A DNA stretch of 64,000 bases, taken from Atriophallophorus winterbourni. Taxonomy: Eukaryota; Platyhelminthes; Trematoda; Plagiorchiida; Microphallidae. Of this stretch, positions 22,756-33,569 are shown one piece after another; the first letter of the stretch is position 1; each line of letters begins with the position of its first letter. Below the pieces are notes generated by a model. It saw nothing but the letters and a program-made list of their open reading frames with translations, did not search any database and had not been told where the DNA came from. A program made the translations under genes and the position numbers. Where the stretch lies: contig JACCGJ010015027.1 of assembly GCA_013407085.1 (NCBI GenBank), forward strand, positions 1 through 64,000, written 5' to 3'.

Positions 22756-23440
22756 TAATAATATTTGCACAATCTGATACAGATATGGTGCCGTTCAACA
22801 GAAACAATGAAATGTACAAATCGGGTAGGGAACAGTGAAAAAGAACAGTTGATGTTTTTTGTCCATTTACACACGTCATTTTTTGAATTTTTTTTACAAT
22901 ACAGTTTGACCGATAGAAAAATGTCAGGGAAGAATAGAGATGATGCACTTTTTCCATTGATGCCGGTTCATTGCCAATGTGTCGAGCCACATACTCTCAC
23001 CTTCTCTTGCACCCCATCCAGGCAAGCGCGCTCGTCCAACCTTGGCTAAACCAGAAATGAGCCTTTTCAAGCCACTCTTCCATGTTGGTGGCTGACCGCC
23101 AGCCACTTTTTTCCATTCTGTACCAGCTGATGCATAAAGCGTTCGGGTTTTATGCACAGGACGTGCCCCAACCAGCGGAGACGACGTCGGTTAATGGCTA
23201 TCTGAAGGCTAGTGCCGTTGCTTCCTAAGACGCGGCGCCTGACCTCAGAGTTACAAACGTGGTGTTGCCACCGAACGTGCGCAATCCTTCGCAGACAACG
23301 TTGGTCGAAGACCTCAAGCCTCCTAACATCTTCTGCGCGAACAGTCCAACTTTCACTCCCGTATAGCAATACTATCCTTACCGAGGTGGAATATATCCTT
23401 CCAAGCTCAAATCACGTCTCTTCTAGAGGCACTTAAGTTT
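22755..23440 (-). mobile_element. RTE-clade C-terminal and 3'UTR fragment
   Basis: The minus frames 23369-23067 and 23157-22924 encode LYGSESWTVRAEDVRRLEVF, RRLRWLGHVL, then KKVAGGQPPTWKSGLKRL, KVGRARLPGWG and a W.DTLA.NR.QW end. This is characteristic of SR2/Perere-3-type elements. The 3'UTR at 22990-22760 ends in an ATTATTATTAT tail. Confidence 0.88.
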
Positions 23441-24188
23441 CGTGAATGCCAGTCTGACCTTAGCACCTAAGGCCAGAAAATAGATTACAGAATATGAGGA
23501 CGCGTTAGCTTCGTTCGTTGATCATTTAAATGCCGAATTGAATAAACTGAATAAACATTGACCGATATAGCGAGGCTACACAAGTTTAGACGGAACTTAA
23601 AGCCCGATGACCGTTCGTTTATTTCACCAACTGTATCGATTAAACCATAGAAACTTGGCGCACTTTTACGGCACGCTAAATCAGCGCACTGAGGTTCATT
23701 GTGTACTAATCCATGCTGTTTCTTGAAGATTTCACCTTCAATAGTTATTCCGAACAACTCCAGTCGCTAAATGACAGCGAGTTCCGGAAAGACCGAATTA
23801 CGTCCAAGGGTCAGTGGAGACGAAATTTAATCTAACTTTTGTGAGCCTGGTTGAAAGCATGGGAAGCTGTTGCAGGTTCTGGTAAATTGAACTAGAACAG
23901 ATTGGGTTAATCGTTCGTGATTAATATTGACCAATGCAGTGTTGTTCTCAAACACGCACTTACATAGCACAATCACCTTTTTGTTTAATTTCGGATGCCT
24001 TTCGCCAGACCAACTTCCGTCACTGTTTTACGTAGCAAATAAGATTGCTTCGGGCGCTCAAGACGATCTTGGTTTTTTACACGTTTACTGTCGTTTGAAT
24101 ATGGCCACATTGACCGCTCTGGCATCGGAATCACGTGACAGATCCATATTGACGTTAGTTTACGAAAATCATGTGGTTTTCTCAGCAG
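23440..24188. other. No gene identified; expected site of upstream CFAP53-like exons
   Basis: The stretch ends at the acceptor of the CFAP53-like exon. I could not find a convincing upstream coding exon. Confidence 0.4.
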
Positions 24189-25568
24189 GATGAATCGGAA
24201 GATAGGACAGGAGGAGCGGACTATTACAACCGCATTACCGTAGAAAATGAATTTCGTGTCAAGAGCGATCAGCACGCGATCGAGAACGAGGTCAAACGCA
24301 GATTCTCAAGACATTTCCAGAAAAAGCAAGATATACTAGAACAACGCCGGGAAAAATTGGCTGAATTACTACAGTGTGAAGCGAAATTGTATGAAGAGCT
24401 CTGCCGTCAAAAGCTAAAAGAGTTAGAAAAGGAGCACAAGGATGCCTTATTCAATGAAGCCGAGAAATTGCAACAAAAACTACGAGAAAGGGAAAGCAAA
24501 CTTGCCGCAGATTTGTATGCGAAACGTCATATTTTGCAGGATTCAACAGCGCGCGAGCGAGCTCAGCGTAAGCATATGGCTGAAATAATGAATGACTGGG
24601 AGTACATCGCAAAAATGAAGGAACAGGACAACGCGAGAGCCGCAGAGGAAGATCGATATTTACAGAATATGAAATCTCATTTTGAGGAACAACTAGAGCG
24701 GGAGGAAGAAGAAAAGAAAAAGAACGAATTAATGCGCCAAAATCTTTCGAAAGAATACGAGAGTGAGATGGAACGAAAAAAACAAGACAAGGTTGAACAA
24801 AGAGAAAATGAAAAAGAAGAGTATAATAAATCCGTGGAATATCTTAATCAGAAATATCAACATCAAGAAAAGAAAATCGACCCAGCGCAGCTACGTGCTG
24901 ACGCGTTAAAGCAAATTCACGATGCACGAAATGCACGGGAACAAAAGCAGCGCACAGAGGAGATTGTAGATCAGTTTTGTAACCCAGTTTTGGAGGGCGT
25001 GAATAGAGAGCAGATTAATAAAGACAAAGAAAAGAAAAGAAAGGAATATTTGCAATTTCTCGATTATCAACAACGAGTAAGGAACGAGGAAGAGTGTAAG
25101 GAGAAACAGCTCGACCACGAATATATTAAGATAGCCAATGAACTGGAACAGAAACGCCGAGATCGTCAAAAACTGGAACGTGAACGTCTCGAGAATTTGG
25201 CCAAAGAGATTGTAGCTGAGCAAAAGAAACGCATAGCTCAAAAAGATGAACAAAGAATAATGGAACGAGAAAAAGTAGCTCAAGAAGGAAAATTACTGAT
25301 GAAACAGTTGGAAGAATACAAAGAACAGGTGAAAATGGAAGAAAGAAAACGTAGGGAAAAGCAACAAAGATTTATGGAGGATGTAGAAAAATTGAATTCA
25401 AGAACAAACGAAATCCGGGCACAACTGAAGGCAGAGGCAGAACGAGAAAGAGCCGCGATGGTTTTGGCTGAAATGCGTTACAAAGAATCACTTGATGCAG
25501 CCATTCGAGATAATCCTCTAAGACGGCAATTACATCCATGGCGCAAGCGCTTAATGAACAACCGTTAG
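24189..25568 (+). CDS. CFAP53: CFAP53-like coiled-coil ciliary protein, 3' exon
   Basis: One long exon encodes 459 residues of almost continuous charged coiled coil, rich in E, K, R and Q, of the trichoplein/TPH type. Early on it has EQRREKLAELL, close to the ERRNKLRELL segment of vertebrate CFAP53, and it ends with a HPWRKR element like the HPMRK near the CFAP53 C-terminus. CFAP53 is a microtubule inner protein of motile axonemes, needed for ciliary beating and left-right asymmetry. The open frame extends back to 24171, but TTTTCTCAGCAG ending at 24188 looks like a splice acceptor, so I start the exon at 24189. Some 40-60 N-terminal residues expected for the family are missing and I found no exon for them upstream. 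Alternatives are other TPH proteins (MNS1, trichoplein, CFAP45). Family is confident, exact orthology moderate. Confidence 0.65.
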   Translation, partial: DESEDRTGGADYYNRITVENEFRVKSDQHAIENEVKRRFSRHFQKKQDILEQRREKLAELLQCEAKLYEELCRQKLKELEKEHKDALFNEAEKLQQKLRERESKLAADLYAKRHILQDSTARERAQRKHMAEIMNDWEYIAKMKEQDNARAAEEDRYLQNMKSHFEEQLEREEEEKKKNELMRQNLSKEYESEMERKKQDKVEQRENEKEEYNKSVEYLNQKYQHQEKKIDPAQLRADALKQIHDARNAREQKQRTEEIVDQFCNPVLEGVNREQINKDKEKKRKEYLQFLDYQQRVRNEEECKEKQLDHEYIKIANELEQKRRDRQKLERERLENLAKEIVAEQKKRIAQKDEQRIMEREKVAQEGKLLMKQLEEYKEQVKMEERKRREKQQRFMEDVEKLNSRTNEIRAQLKAEAERERAAMVLAEMRYKESLDAAIRDNPLRRQLHPWRKRLMNNR

Positions 25569-25996
25569 ACCAAGTGGGGTCCAACTCAGATCAATCGAAT
25601 TACTATATCAAAATATTGATTTTTGGATGGTATATCCGTTGCTTCCTTGACTAAGACTTTATTCACTTCTTGCTAACAGCAGAATGGAGTGCGAACATTG
25701 TAATAGAACCTGTCTTAGATGATTTTCAATTCGAAAACGGGTACTATTCCTTACTCGCGCTGTTAGTCTCTATCGAACCAATAGTCAGCTTTTAGACTAA
25801 TTTACGATTTAGATATCATGCACGCTTAGTCATTTTCTATCGAGGTGTAAGTACCTACAGATTATTTAATGATTTCTGTAGATAGTATACTCTGTTGATA
25901 ACGCTACAGTAATTTATTTAGCTTCATTGGCGTTTTCCACGCATATGCATCTCCAACAATATTCGCTAATCATTTTCGGACCCAACATTTTTTTCG

Positions 25997-26421
25997 ATGA
26001 TGCTGATTTTGGATAGGAACCTAAATTGGGTTATACAAGTTCCCGCGTTAAGACATGGATTTTTAACCCTGAAAGCATTTTCTATCCAATATATTGTAAG
26101 AATTAGCGACGAAATCGGTTTAGTATTGATGACATTTAGCACTCTCGCAGAGATATCAAACGATTCACTGGGGGGAGAAGTCGAGCGAATTCTTCACTGG
26201 AAAATCACCCCAGAATTTATTGAAGAAAATCCTTGGTTGCTCAAATATCGCAAGCGTGCCAGCATGGGTGTTTTCTGCATTTTGTGTTAAAATACGGTCG
26301 GGGAACCGAACGCAAGTTGACAACTTCGGTTCAGATCGATCGATTTTCGTAGTAAATAGTAGTAATGAACAAGGCAAAGTTTACTTTGTTTTCTTATTCG
26401 TGTCTTTAGCGCGAAAGTTGA
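25997..26421 (+). CDS. Possible multi-exon gene, unassigned
   Basis: An open frame from 25997 to 26287 is not similar to any repeat in the window and reads like ordinary protein (for example ERILHWKITPEFIEENPWL). Two stretches resemble micro-introns: 26118-26150 (33 nt, GTTTAG...CTCGCAG, in frame) and 26379-26409 (31 nt, GTTTAC...TCTTTAG). Using the second, an exon around 26311-26378 would end with a stop at 26419-26421. A further intron between about 26270 and 26320 would be needed to join them, and the start is unknown. I do not recognise the product. It lies about 430 bp downstream of the CFAP53-like gene on the same strand. Confidence 0.3.
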
Positions 26422-26836
26422 GATTGGCTAAACTATTCTGACCCATCGTATCGGTTCACCTTCCAGACGCATACACACCACAAACACACTCCTACTGTTC
26501 ACACTCGTCGAAGTAAAGAAGTTTGAGAAGATAGGCGAGCACTGTATATTACACCTTCACTTGGCTTGTAAATATGCGTTATCAGCGATAGACTCGGCGA
26601 GAGCAATGTAATTCTAGGCTTAAAAATTGGGAAAAAATACATATGGTGTTGAGTGAAACCTATCGAACACCGTAATACAAAGTGAATGCCGCATTCTACA
26701 TTGGACAGGCTTTCAAGCACTGAAAGTTAATTTGAACGAGCTAATTCAAATTCAATTTTCAGGATTACACGGCCAATAGATAAAAATAAGTTCAACCGTG
26801 GAGACATCAAGAATTTCAGCTGCATCAAACAATCTT

Positions 26837-27100
26837 TGGGGCACGATGGCACAGCGGATATGAAGTACGACGGTACAGATTCGAGTCCCACCCGGCTGCA
26901 CAGTCCGGGAAATGCGCTCAGTAGGTCCTCACCATAACCAGGTGTATTAGCCTCGACAGCCATGCACCCTGCCCAGTGAGTGAGCTCATTGCCTATACCG
27001 CCTAGTAAGCGGAATTAAACCGTTGCTATTGACCACAGCTACCTGATATGTAATAAAAACAGCATCTGCTGTATCAATGCCCAACTCCCAGTGCATGCGC
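26837..27100 (+). mobile_element. tRNA-derived SINE
   Basis: An A-box-like TGGCACAGCGG (about 26845) and B-box-like AGATTCGAGTCCC (about 26876) sit about 30 bp apart, as in a tRNA-type pol III promoter. They are followed by an unrelated body of about 200 bp. The tRNA part is not a foldable complete tRNA. Boundaries are approximate. Confidence 0.6.
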
Positions 27101-27109
27101 TTGGAAAAA

Positions 27110-27977
27110 ATTTTGTTGTTAAAACATCTCATAGACAAGAACCAACCATGTTAGATTTCACATTCATCCATATTTTTACGCGATTAGGGACTGGTTGGTA
27201 TGAAGCGGAAGATGCATTGCTCATACATCTTGGGTGAAAGTGGCATTGTGCCCACGTCAAAGTTTAACTCTGAAGGTAGGACTAAATTCACGTGGGGGTT
27301 TGAAACGTTTTGATCGCAACCAAACACACGACAGTCGATAAGCTATACAGGCTGGATTGATCAGGATATGTAATTCGTCAAAATCGGTGTCAAGCGCTGA
27401 TGATTATCAGAATGCATAAATTTTGAACATACGCATCGGTAACGTGATTCTCATTCTATGTCACTACAAATGACACAACTGCACATGAGATTCCATGCAC
27501 TCCAGTCGTGCTCCGGAAGAAAGTAATGAAAATAGAAACCCAAAACAATGAACGGCTAAAGGCACGGGATGTTAGATATCACGATAGATGACCGGTTTGG
27601 ATTTGAAAAGAAAAATACCAATGTAAGGATGGAGAGCCGGATTTCTGTAGCTTGTTCGCTGACCGTTTTTTTTTAAAAGATGAGTTAACTTGATACAATG
27701 CGTCCATGATATCAGTAAGCTATTAAGTTTAATCGAAACTATTTAATCTTTTTACATGCTGTCTGTGTAGAACAAGACTGGAAAAACACTTATTAGAAAA
27801 TATCATCCCCGTCAATGAGCTTTAGAAAACGGAAAGTAATATTTTAGGCAATTGGATGACCCTCAAATATCTAAATTATGGACCACCGCAGATTGGTAAT
27901 CAGTATTCGCTTGATATGGGAAGATTGATATATATTTATACACAATACAACAATGAAAATCTTGACGACAATGCTGA
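27110..27977. other. No gene identified
   Basis: This lies 3' of LIN52 on the other strand. The open frame at 27856-28158 (+) is a shadow of LIN52. Confidence 0.4.
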
Positions 27978-28399
27978 TCAACGCTTTCCGAGAATATTTA
28001 AGAATTTTCCACGTGTCATTTCTTTTGCTGCAAAGAATCGTAAACAAAATGAGACATACCTTCCTCTAAGCCTACTTGATAGGCTAGGTTTTGCAGGTGC
28101 TTTATTTTGTCCATCAATTGTTGTGTCGATAAGCTACCGAAATCTGTTGCAAAGCTAAGAAGAATAACCATAAAGCTACCATGAATAAGTTCCAAATCTT
28201 CCTTGTCTAAGTCAGTGGCATATTTGGGAGGAGTTTGAACATTGACATCCGCATGTCGTAAGGATAAAAATTCCGATACACCTGGAACTACATGCAAGCT
28301 GTGATGATGAACAGCGTTACTTTGCTCGGGCCATAAATCTGGGGATGCACGGCCAAGACTTTCTTCGCTCAATAGCGTCTGTTGCGGTTTATCATCCAT
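27978..28399 (-). CDS. LIN52: LIN52, MuvB/DREAM complex subunit, three exons
   Basis: Exons on the minus strand are 28399-28180, 28143-28060 and 28027-27978, giving 117 residues (human 116). The N-terminus has the pocket-protein docking motif LxSxExL (L9, S11, E13, L15), followed by RASPDLWPEQ, whose S19 corresponds to the DYRK1A-phosphorylated Ser28 of human LIN52. The C-terminal half, from the FGSL segment through HLQNLAYQVGLEE, matches the family, and exon 3 ends with the conserved EMTRGKFLNIL block. LIN52 links MuvB to p130/p107 to repress cell-cycle genes. I chose the ATG at 28399, not an earlier in-frame one at 28441, because an acceptor (TTTTGTAG, minus strand, ending at 28411) lies between them and the family length then fits. 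Both introns are needed to recover family sequence. Confidence 0.92.
28028..28059 (-). other. 32-nt micro-intron in LIN52
   Basis: On the minus strand it begins GTATGTCTC and ends TCTTTGCAG. Removing it joins GLEE to AKEMTRGKF, matching the human ESREMTRGKF. Left in, the protein ends 14 residues later. Confidence 0.88.
28144..28179 (-). other. 36-nt in-frame micro-intron in LIN52
   Basis: On the minus strand it begins GTAGCTTTATGG and ends GCAACAG. It is a multiple of three with no stop, so reading through it inserts 12 residues. Removing it gives LIHDFGSL, aligned to the human LKELGSL segment. Confidence 0.85.
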
Positions 28400-28425
28400 T
28401 TGGTTAAAAACTACAAAATTAAACA
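28400..28425 (-). promoter_or_regulatory. Splice acceptor upstream of the LIN52 start
   Basis: The minus strand reads TTTAATTTTGTAG, with AG at 28412-28411, eleven bases before the ATG. It is an acceptor for a 5'UTR intron or a spliced leader. Confidence 0.5.
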
Positions 28426-28739
28426 CAGAGGAATGAGACATTTAATAGGGTACTGTGGATTAATTAGGACCAAGTGTAAGCTTAAAGAGAACGTGACGTA
28501 ATCTCGGGGCCACGTGCGTTGCAAATCTTAACAGAAATGTAAAGGACAATAATGGCAAAATACGGAAGATAGACAGTCTTGAAGAAGGAAAAACGTTGGT
28601 TTATCGAAATATTTCTCATGCGAAGAGCTAAAACAAGGATATCGATTATTAGACGGGCTGTAGTTCCGCTGACATTTTAACCAAAGCCTTGATACAAGTT
28701 TCGATGCTTCACTGTAATTCATGACGAAATTATAGTTCG

Positions 28740-29265
28740 CTAAGTGATCTGTCGAATTTAGAAAAGTTACTACTTAGAATCTTTAGCTGTCTATGCCACG
28801 TGGCGGTTCGGTCACCCGAAGTTCTGTGTCAATCAGCCTGCTGTATGACAAAAAAGAATCCGTTTTTAAATCTGCGGCACAGCATCCACAAAACATAGCC
28901 TAACCAGCGCAGACTGTGATGTGCATCTCTATATCAATACTATCGGAAAACTTTTGCCGTATAGCATCATTGCGTATGTATTCGTATCAACTAGCACACA
29001 ATGTTACAAAGACAACAGTTGTCGAATACTTTAAGACGTTACATGCAATTTGCAAGGCCCATACAGAAATACAGCTTAATCTTTTTTGTAAAATATACCA
29101 CTGAGCTTTATTGACGATTCATTCTGACACCACAGGTGACCTGGCTTATGAAATGGTACAGTGGCTTTAGAAATACGGCAAAATAATCTAACGATGTAGA
29201 TAATTCTCGATGAAAAAACTGAGATAGTAGAAGCGATTGGAAGTTTTAAGTAGAAGGTTGCCAAG
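28740..29265 (-). mobile_element. RTE-clade C-terminal fragment, degenerate
   Basis: The minus strand reads VDIEMHI, GYVLWMLCRRFK, and PPRGIDS (for a GGQP.TWHR motif). The same region is repeated at 32170-32560, with the shared GCATCATTGCGTATG and TCTATATCAA blocks. Confidence 0.6.
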
Positions 29266-29869
29266 TTCTAAATATCTGGCACAATACCCGAAATACATGT
29301 CTAGCATAATGCAAATAGAGAATATTCCCACGTGGCGGAACATGAACTCCTAAATTGGGATTATCCCTGTTACATAATAGCATTAGTTGCCAAATTAAAC
29401 AGAAAAGAAAAAAATCGAGCATACCTGACGGACGCTTGGGTTAATGAGAAAGCTTAACAAATCCAAATTGATGAGCATAAAGCGCACGCCGTAGGTTAAC
29501 TCGCTTGCAGAATATCTTTACACAACAATGTAGTAAAACAGATTTCAATCCACATAAATAAACGTTTGTCGGTATGATGCGTTTAAAATTTGCTGAAAGG
29601 GAGCCGAAACAGCCTTACTTGGATGGCTGTAAGCTTTCTTCACTTGGGTCTGAAATTTTCTGTGCGACACTAACATTCGAAGCTTTATTAATGCTACGAA
29701 TCATGTAATTACGGGAGTGAGACTTCTCTTTGAATTTAAAGAAAAAACTACGCAAAAATCGGTATGCTAACCGATTTTCTCAAATTCTCATGAATTCACA
29801 CGAGCATCTATACTTCAGGAAGATTTAGCTATTTTATAAAAAGAACAGTAGGTATAACACCATGGTAGA

Positions 29870-31612
29870 TTTCTCTCGAGGCTCCCACTCAAAAAGAGAT
29901 TTACAATGTAACCCGGAGCCTAAAGCAGTATCAGGCATCAGGTGCTGATGCCTTGGTACCGTCATTTTTCAAAGATGGCGGTTTTGCTCTAGTTTGCGAA
30001 CTTCAAGCTCTGTTCGCCAAAATATAGGCCGAGGAACGCGTTCCGATCGTTAGGAGATCGAATTTTCTAAAACGGACGGCGCGATTCCTGTGAAAACCAT
30101 CAGGGTATGAGTCTCATTTCAGTAGCTCATAGAATACTTGCGTCCATCCTGCTTCACCGGTTGAGTACCAAACGGGAAGAGCAAACTTGGTTTCGTGCAG
30201 GTCAAGGATGTATAGATCAAATCTTTACACTCTGTCAATTACTGGAGCAACGCCACGCATTTCTTAGGCCAACTATGGTGGTATTCCTTGACATCTGAGC
30301 GGCAATCGATTCAATCGATCGCAAAAGTCTGTGGAACTGTCTGCTGAGACCTTGAGTGCGAGAGATGTATGTTTAGATCTTGAAAACTCTATATTGCCGA
30401 ACCTCGGGCAGGGTTCGAGCGTACGGACAATTGCCGTCGTCGTTTAATATCTTCAGCGAGGGTCTGCAGGGCTGCTCTATCTCGCCAATCTTTTATAACT
30501 TCGCGATCGATGATGTCCTACGGAAAGCTTAAGCTGGTCAGGTGGACGCAGGTGTTGAACTTCTGCCGGGTGAGAGACCTACCGATCTAGAGTTTGTGAA
30601 TGACATCGCTCTTCCGGGAGATGACCCCTATATAATGCAGCATGCACTGTTCCAACTGGCACTTGAAGCTTCAAGGTATGGCACGTGCTTTGCGCCTAAC
30701 AAGTGTAAAACACTTACTCTAGACTGGAGCGGTTCTCTTCCAAATCCAACTGCTTGTGATGTCAATCTTGAATTGGTCGATAGCTTTAATTACCTTGGCA
30801 GTTGTATCTCTGCTGGCGGTTGTGTCGAGAACGAGATCTTACAACGTGTTCGCAAAGCGGGTGTAGCGTTGGCTAACCTTCGCCATTCGTGGTGTCGATG
30901 CGATGTTTCACTCCAACCTAAAGTCCGAGTGTTCAACGCAGTGGTGTGTGCTATACTACTTTATGGCTGCTAAATCTGGTCTATCCGCGCGAAAGATGTT
31001 CGTCAGCTTTCTGTTTTTGACACCGTTGCATGCGCATGATTGCTCGCATTTGGTGGCAGCATCGCGTTACAAATATAGATGTCTGGAAGCGGGTGTTAGG
31101 ACAAAGTGGCCACGGACTAAGAGAAATGCTGATGCTTGCTCATTTGCGATGGTTGGGACATGTTTTAAGAATGCCACCTCACCGTTTACCATACAGCGCC
31201 TTATTCACAGAGCCTGGTAGAAGCTGGGAAAAACGATCAGGTGGCCAGTCCATGAAAGGGCGAGTTGGGATGAAGAAACTCATCGTAGCGTTAGGCTCAG
31301 TGGGGCGTATTTGTTTGCCTGGGTGGGATCCAAAAGATTCAACTAATAGTTGGCTGGAAACCTTACGAGATATGGCCGCAAACCGAAGTCAGTGTCGCCA
31401 GTGTATTTTATAATGTCCTAATCTTTTATCCAGTATATTATAATTATATTATATTTGATGAAAAAACACAAAATCGCATGCAGTAAAACTACAAAAACAA
31501 GCTGCTTTTTGTTTTTGCATATTTTGTTTGCCGCTTTCCTGTTTTTCACGCGCTTGCTTATCTGCCTTTCCTGCTTCAAATAGCTTCAGACTTGTGCATC
31601 ATGATGATGATG
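29870..31612 (+). mobile_element. RTE-clade (SR2/Perere-3-like) LINE, RT to 3' end
   Basis: Frames together give SLKQYQASGADALVPSFFKD (29910-29970) and HRILASILLHRL with AGQGCIDQIFTLCQLLEQRH (30125-30255). Then VVFLDI..AIDSIDR (motif A, Phe lost), YGQLPSSFN, QGCSISPIFYNFAIDDV (motif B) and LEFVNDIALPGDD, in which the catalytic FADD has become FVND. The thumb SFNYLGSCISAGG, the LLYGC box, LRWLGHVLRMPPHRLPY, RSGGQSMKGR and PGWDPKDSTNSWLETL follow, ending QCIL at 31413. The 3'UTR runs to an ATGATGATGATG tail at 31600-31612. Several stops and frameshifts, not functional. Confidence 0.9.
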
Positions 31613-31900
31613 ACGCTTGAGATAAATTCTGATGCGTCTTCGTTCCGTATTGTATTGTGAGACAAAAGGAATCCTTCGTTTTTCTTCTAGTAATCGAAGG
31701 GTATCCTGGGAGATCCAGTTGAGTCTTCCGCGAGGGATGAAACTGCCACGTACCGACTCCGCAGCATCGTGCATTACGGTAGCAATCGCATTCCACTGCT
31801 GTGTGACATTGTCGGACATCGCAGTTGTAAGGTTATCTACTAAACAACCGCCCTTGCGGAACTGAAGGATCAGAAAGCTTATCGAAAGCTCGAATGCAAC
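31612..31900 (-). mobile_element. RTE-clade linker fragment
   Basis: The minus frame 31819-31586 encodes MSDNVTQQWNAIATVMHDAA, GSFIPRGRLNWIS and LLEEKRRIP. This is the endonuclease-RT linker, repeated at 15946-16300. It abuts the 3' tail of the plus-strand RTE element. Confidence 0.75.
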
Positions 31901-32169
31901 ATGCGTTCAATCAAGTTTCGTGAACGAGTAGAGCTACATCATCACGACAGCTTCCTTGCGGCTTTCACTGCCATGCATCATAACAAGCTATCCTCGTCAC
32001 TCTACCCGACAACATACAAAGTTAAGCAAACACTCCAAAAAGATGCTTAGTGCAAGACCGCCACTGAACACGGTTTTTTGGGACATATCCGCTTTAAGCG
32101 TAACTAGCCATTGCGATATCTGATCGTGGGGACCCCAACCTAGAAGATGCGCTGCTCCGATTTTGGAAA

Positions 32170-33480
32170 GGTAATTAGCAAGGGTTTGTAACTGCCTATG
32201 TCACGTGACGGTTTGGCCACCACGAGATTTACGCCAACCGGGATGTGGCGTCGAAAAATAATCCGTTTCGAAAGTCGGTGGGGGTTGATCTGCTTCTCTA
32301 TATCAACATTACTACTGAAAAACTTATTGAGGAGAGCATCGTTGCGTATGCAATTGTAACAGTTAACTCATAGAATGCTGTGGAGTCATCGCTTGTCAAA
32401 TACTTTGAGACGCTGAATGTGAAGTGTATACGTAAGTTTCAACTTTTGCACCCATACAGTAATACAGTCCGAACTGTCGCTTTGTAGACTCTAACTTTTA
32501 GTAACAGAGACAGTCCTTTCTGACGCCAGAGGTGACCTAAGTTGCGGAACGCTACGCTCGCCTTATGAATACGTGCCGAGACCTCGTCATCAACCGAGAT
32601 ACGTACCACGGTCTACAGTTTCAAGCGCCTGATTGACAAGTAATAAAGTGCTGTTTAAAAAGTCAGTGTCCTGCAGCAGAGCATTGCACTTAGAGGGTAG
32701 GAAACGCATCCCAAATGCGGGCACAATGCTAGTTGGCTTGTCGATTATCGCATGTGCATCTGTGTATGGTATGAAAGCACAAGCCTGATCCAGGCAAAGT
32801 GCCGCACAGCCAGAGACTGCACGTGGACTACGATACTGTCAGGTTGCCCAGGCCTAGACAGATGAGGGGAGAAATAGAAATGGTAGTGAGACTCCAACAT
32901 GCAGCTCACTACCGTTGGCCAACCAATTTAGCACGATGTTAGCTGCACAGCACAGAAATGGTGCACGATTGTACATCCGTGCATCTGTGTACGAGTCGAT
33001 GAGCAGAACTCTATCATCAGCATATTCCAAGCCGAGAAGCTTGCCACCTGACATTATGTGAACTCCGAAAGTTGGGGTTCCTTAGCTGCATAATTCCATA
33101 ATGGCATCAATTTAAAAAAATGACCAGAAAAGAAGAAAACGGACATCCTTGTCGGACGCCACTTGAGGTGGGAAATTCGATACATTCTTTAACTTCTAAA
33201 TCACTAGGGGGATCTACGCTAACAGGCCAAGGATCATACTACTTCAAACGAGGCAATGAATCCGTCGGTGACTAGCTGAATTGTTCTTCAAAATGTACGA
33301 CACAGCGTGAGAGGCGGCGATTCTTATTAGTGAGAAGAGTGCCGTCTAACTCAGCGATAGTCTCACTCACACCTTTGTTCGTAGGACCCGTCAATCGAAT
33401 AAGTTGGAAGAGTTTTTGCACGTTACTATCATTATTTGGTTTTTCCATTTTTCGACCGTATTTAGTCATCACATTTCTCT
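32170..33480 (-). mobile_element. RTE-clade LINE, internally deleted, with SINE insertion
   Basis: The minus strand starts with the linker KLFQLIRLTGPTNKGVSETI (33472-33272) and WPVSVDPPSDLEVKE. It jumps to EFPTSSGVRQGCPFSSFL (motif B), then LLGLEYADDRVLLIDS (motif C, YADD intact), where a SINE interrupts it at 32767-32978. The C-terminus VDIEKQINPHRL follows at 32560-32170. Motif A is missing. Confidence 0.8.
32754..32991 (-). mobile_element. SINE insertion with 13-bp target duplication
   Basis: GTGCATCTGTGTA occurs at 32754-32766 and again at 32979-32991, flanking a 212-bp insert. On the minus strand the insert has TTGGCCAACGG (A-box-like) and TGTTGGAGTCTCAC (B-box-like) about 30 bp apart. 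The related copies are at 16385, 20540 and 37140. Confidence 0.8.
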
Positions 33481-33569
33481 GTCTCGTCTTTAGCTCCGTT
33501 TAAGTTCATTCTTTAAGTGAATAATATTAATAATTATTTAATATTGGTCCTATAAATTTCTTGGACTAC

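Noticed and set aside
24906..25283. 125-codon minus-strand ORF, Leu/Phe-rich like a membrane protein
   Set aside because: It is the antisense shadow of the Glu/Lys-rich coiled coil of the CFAP53-like gene, which gives Leu, Phe and Ser codons on the other strand.
27856..28158. 100-codon ORF on the plus strand
   Set aside because: It is antisense to LIN52 exons 2 and 3, whose identity is secure; the plus frame has no motif.
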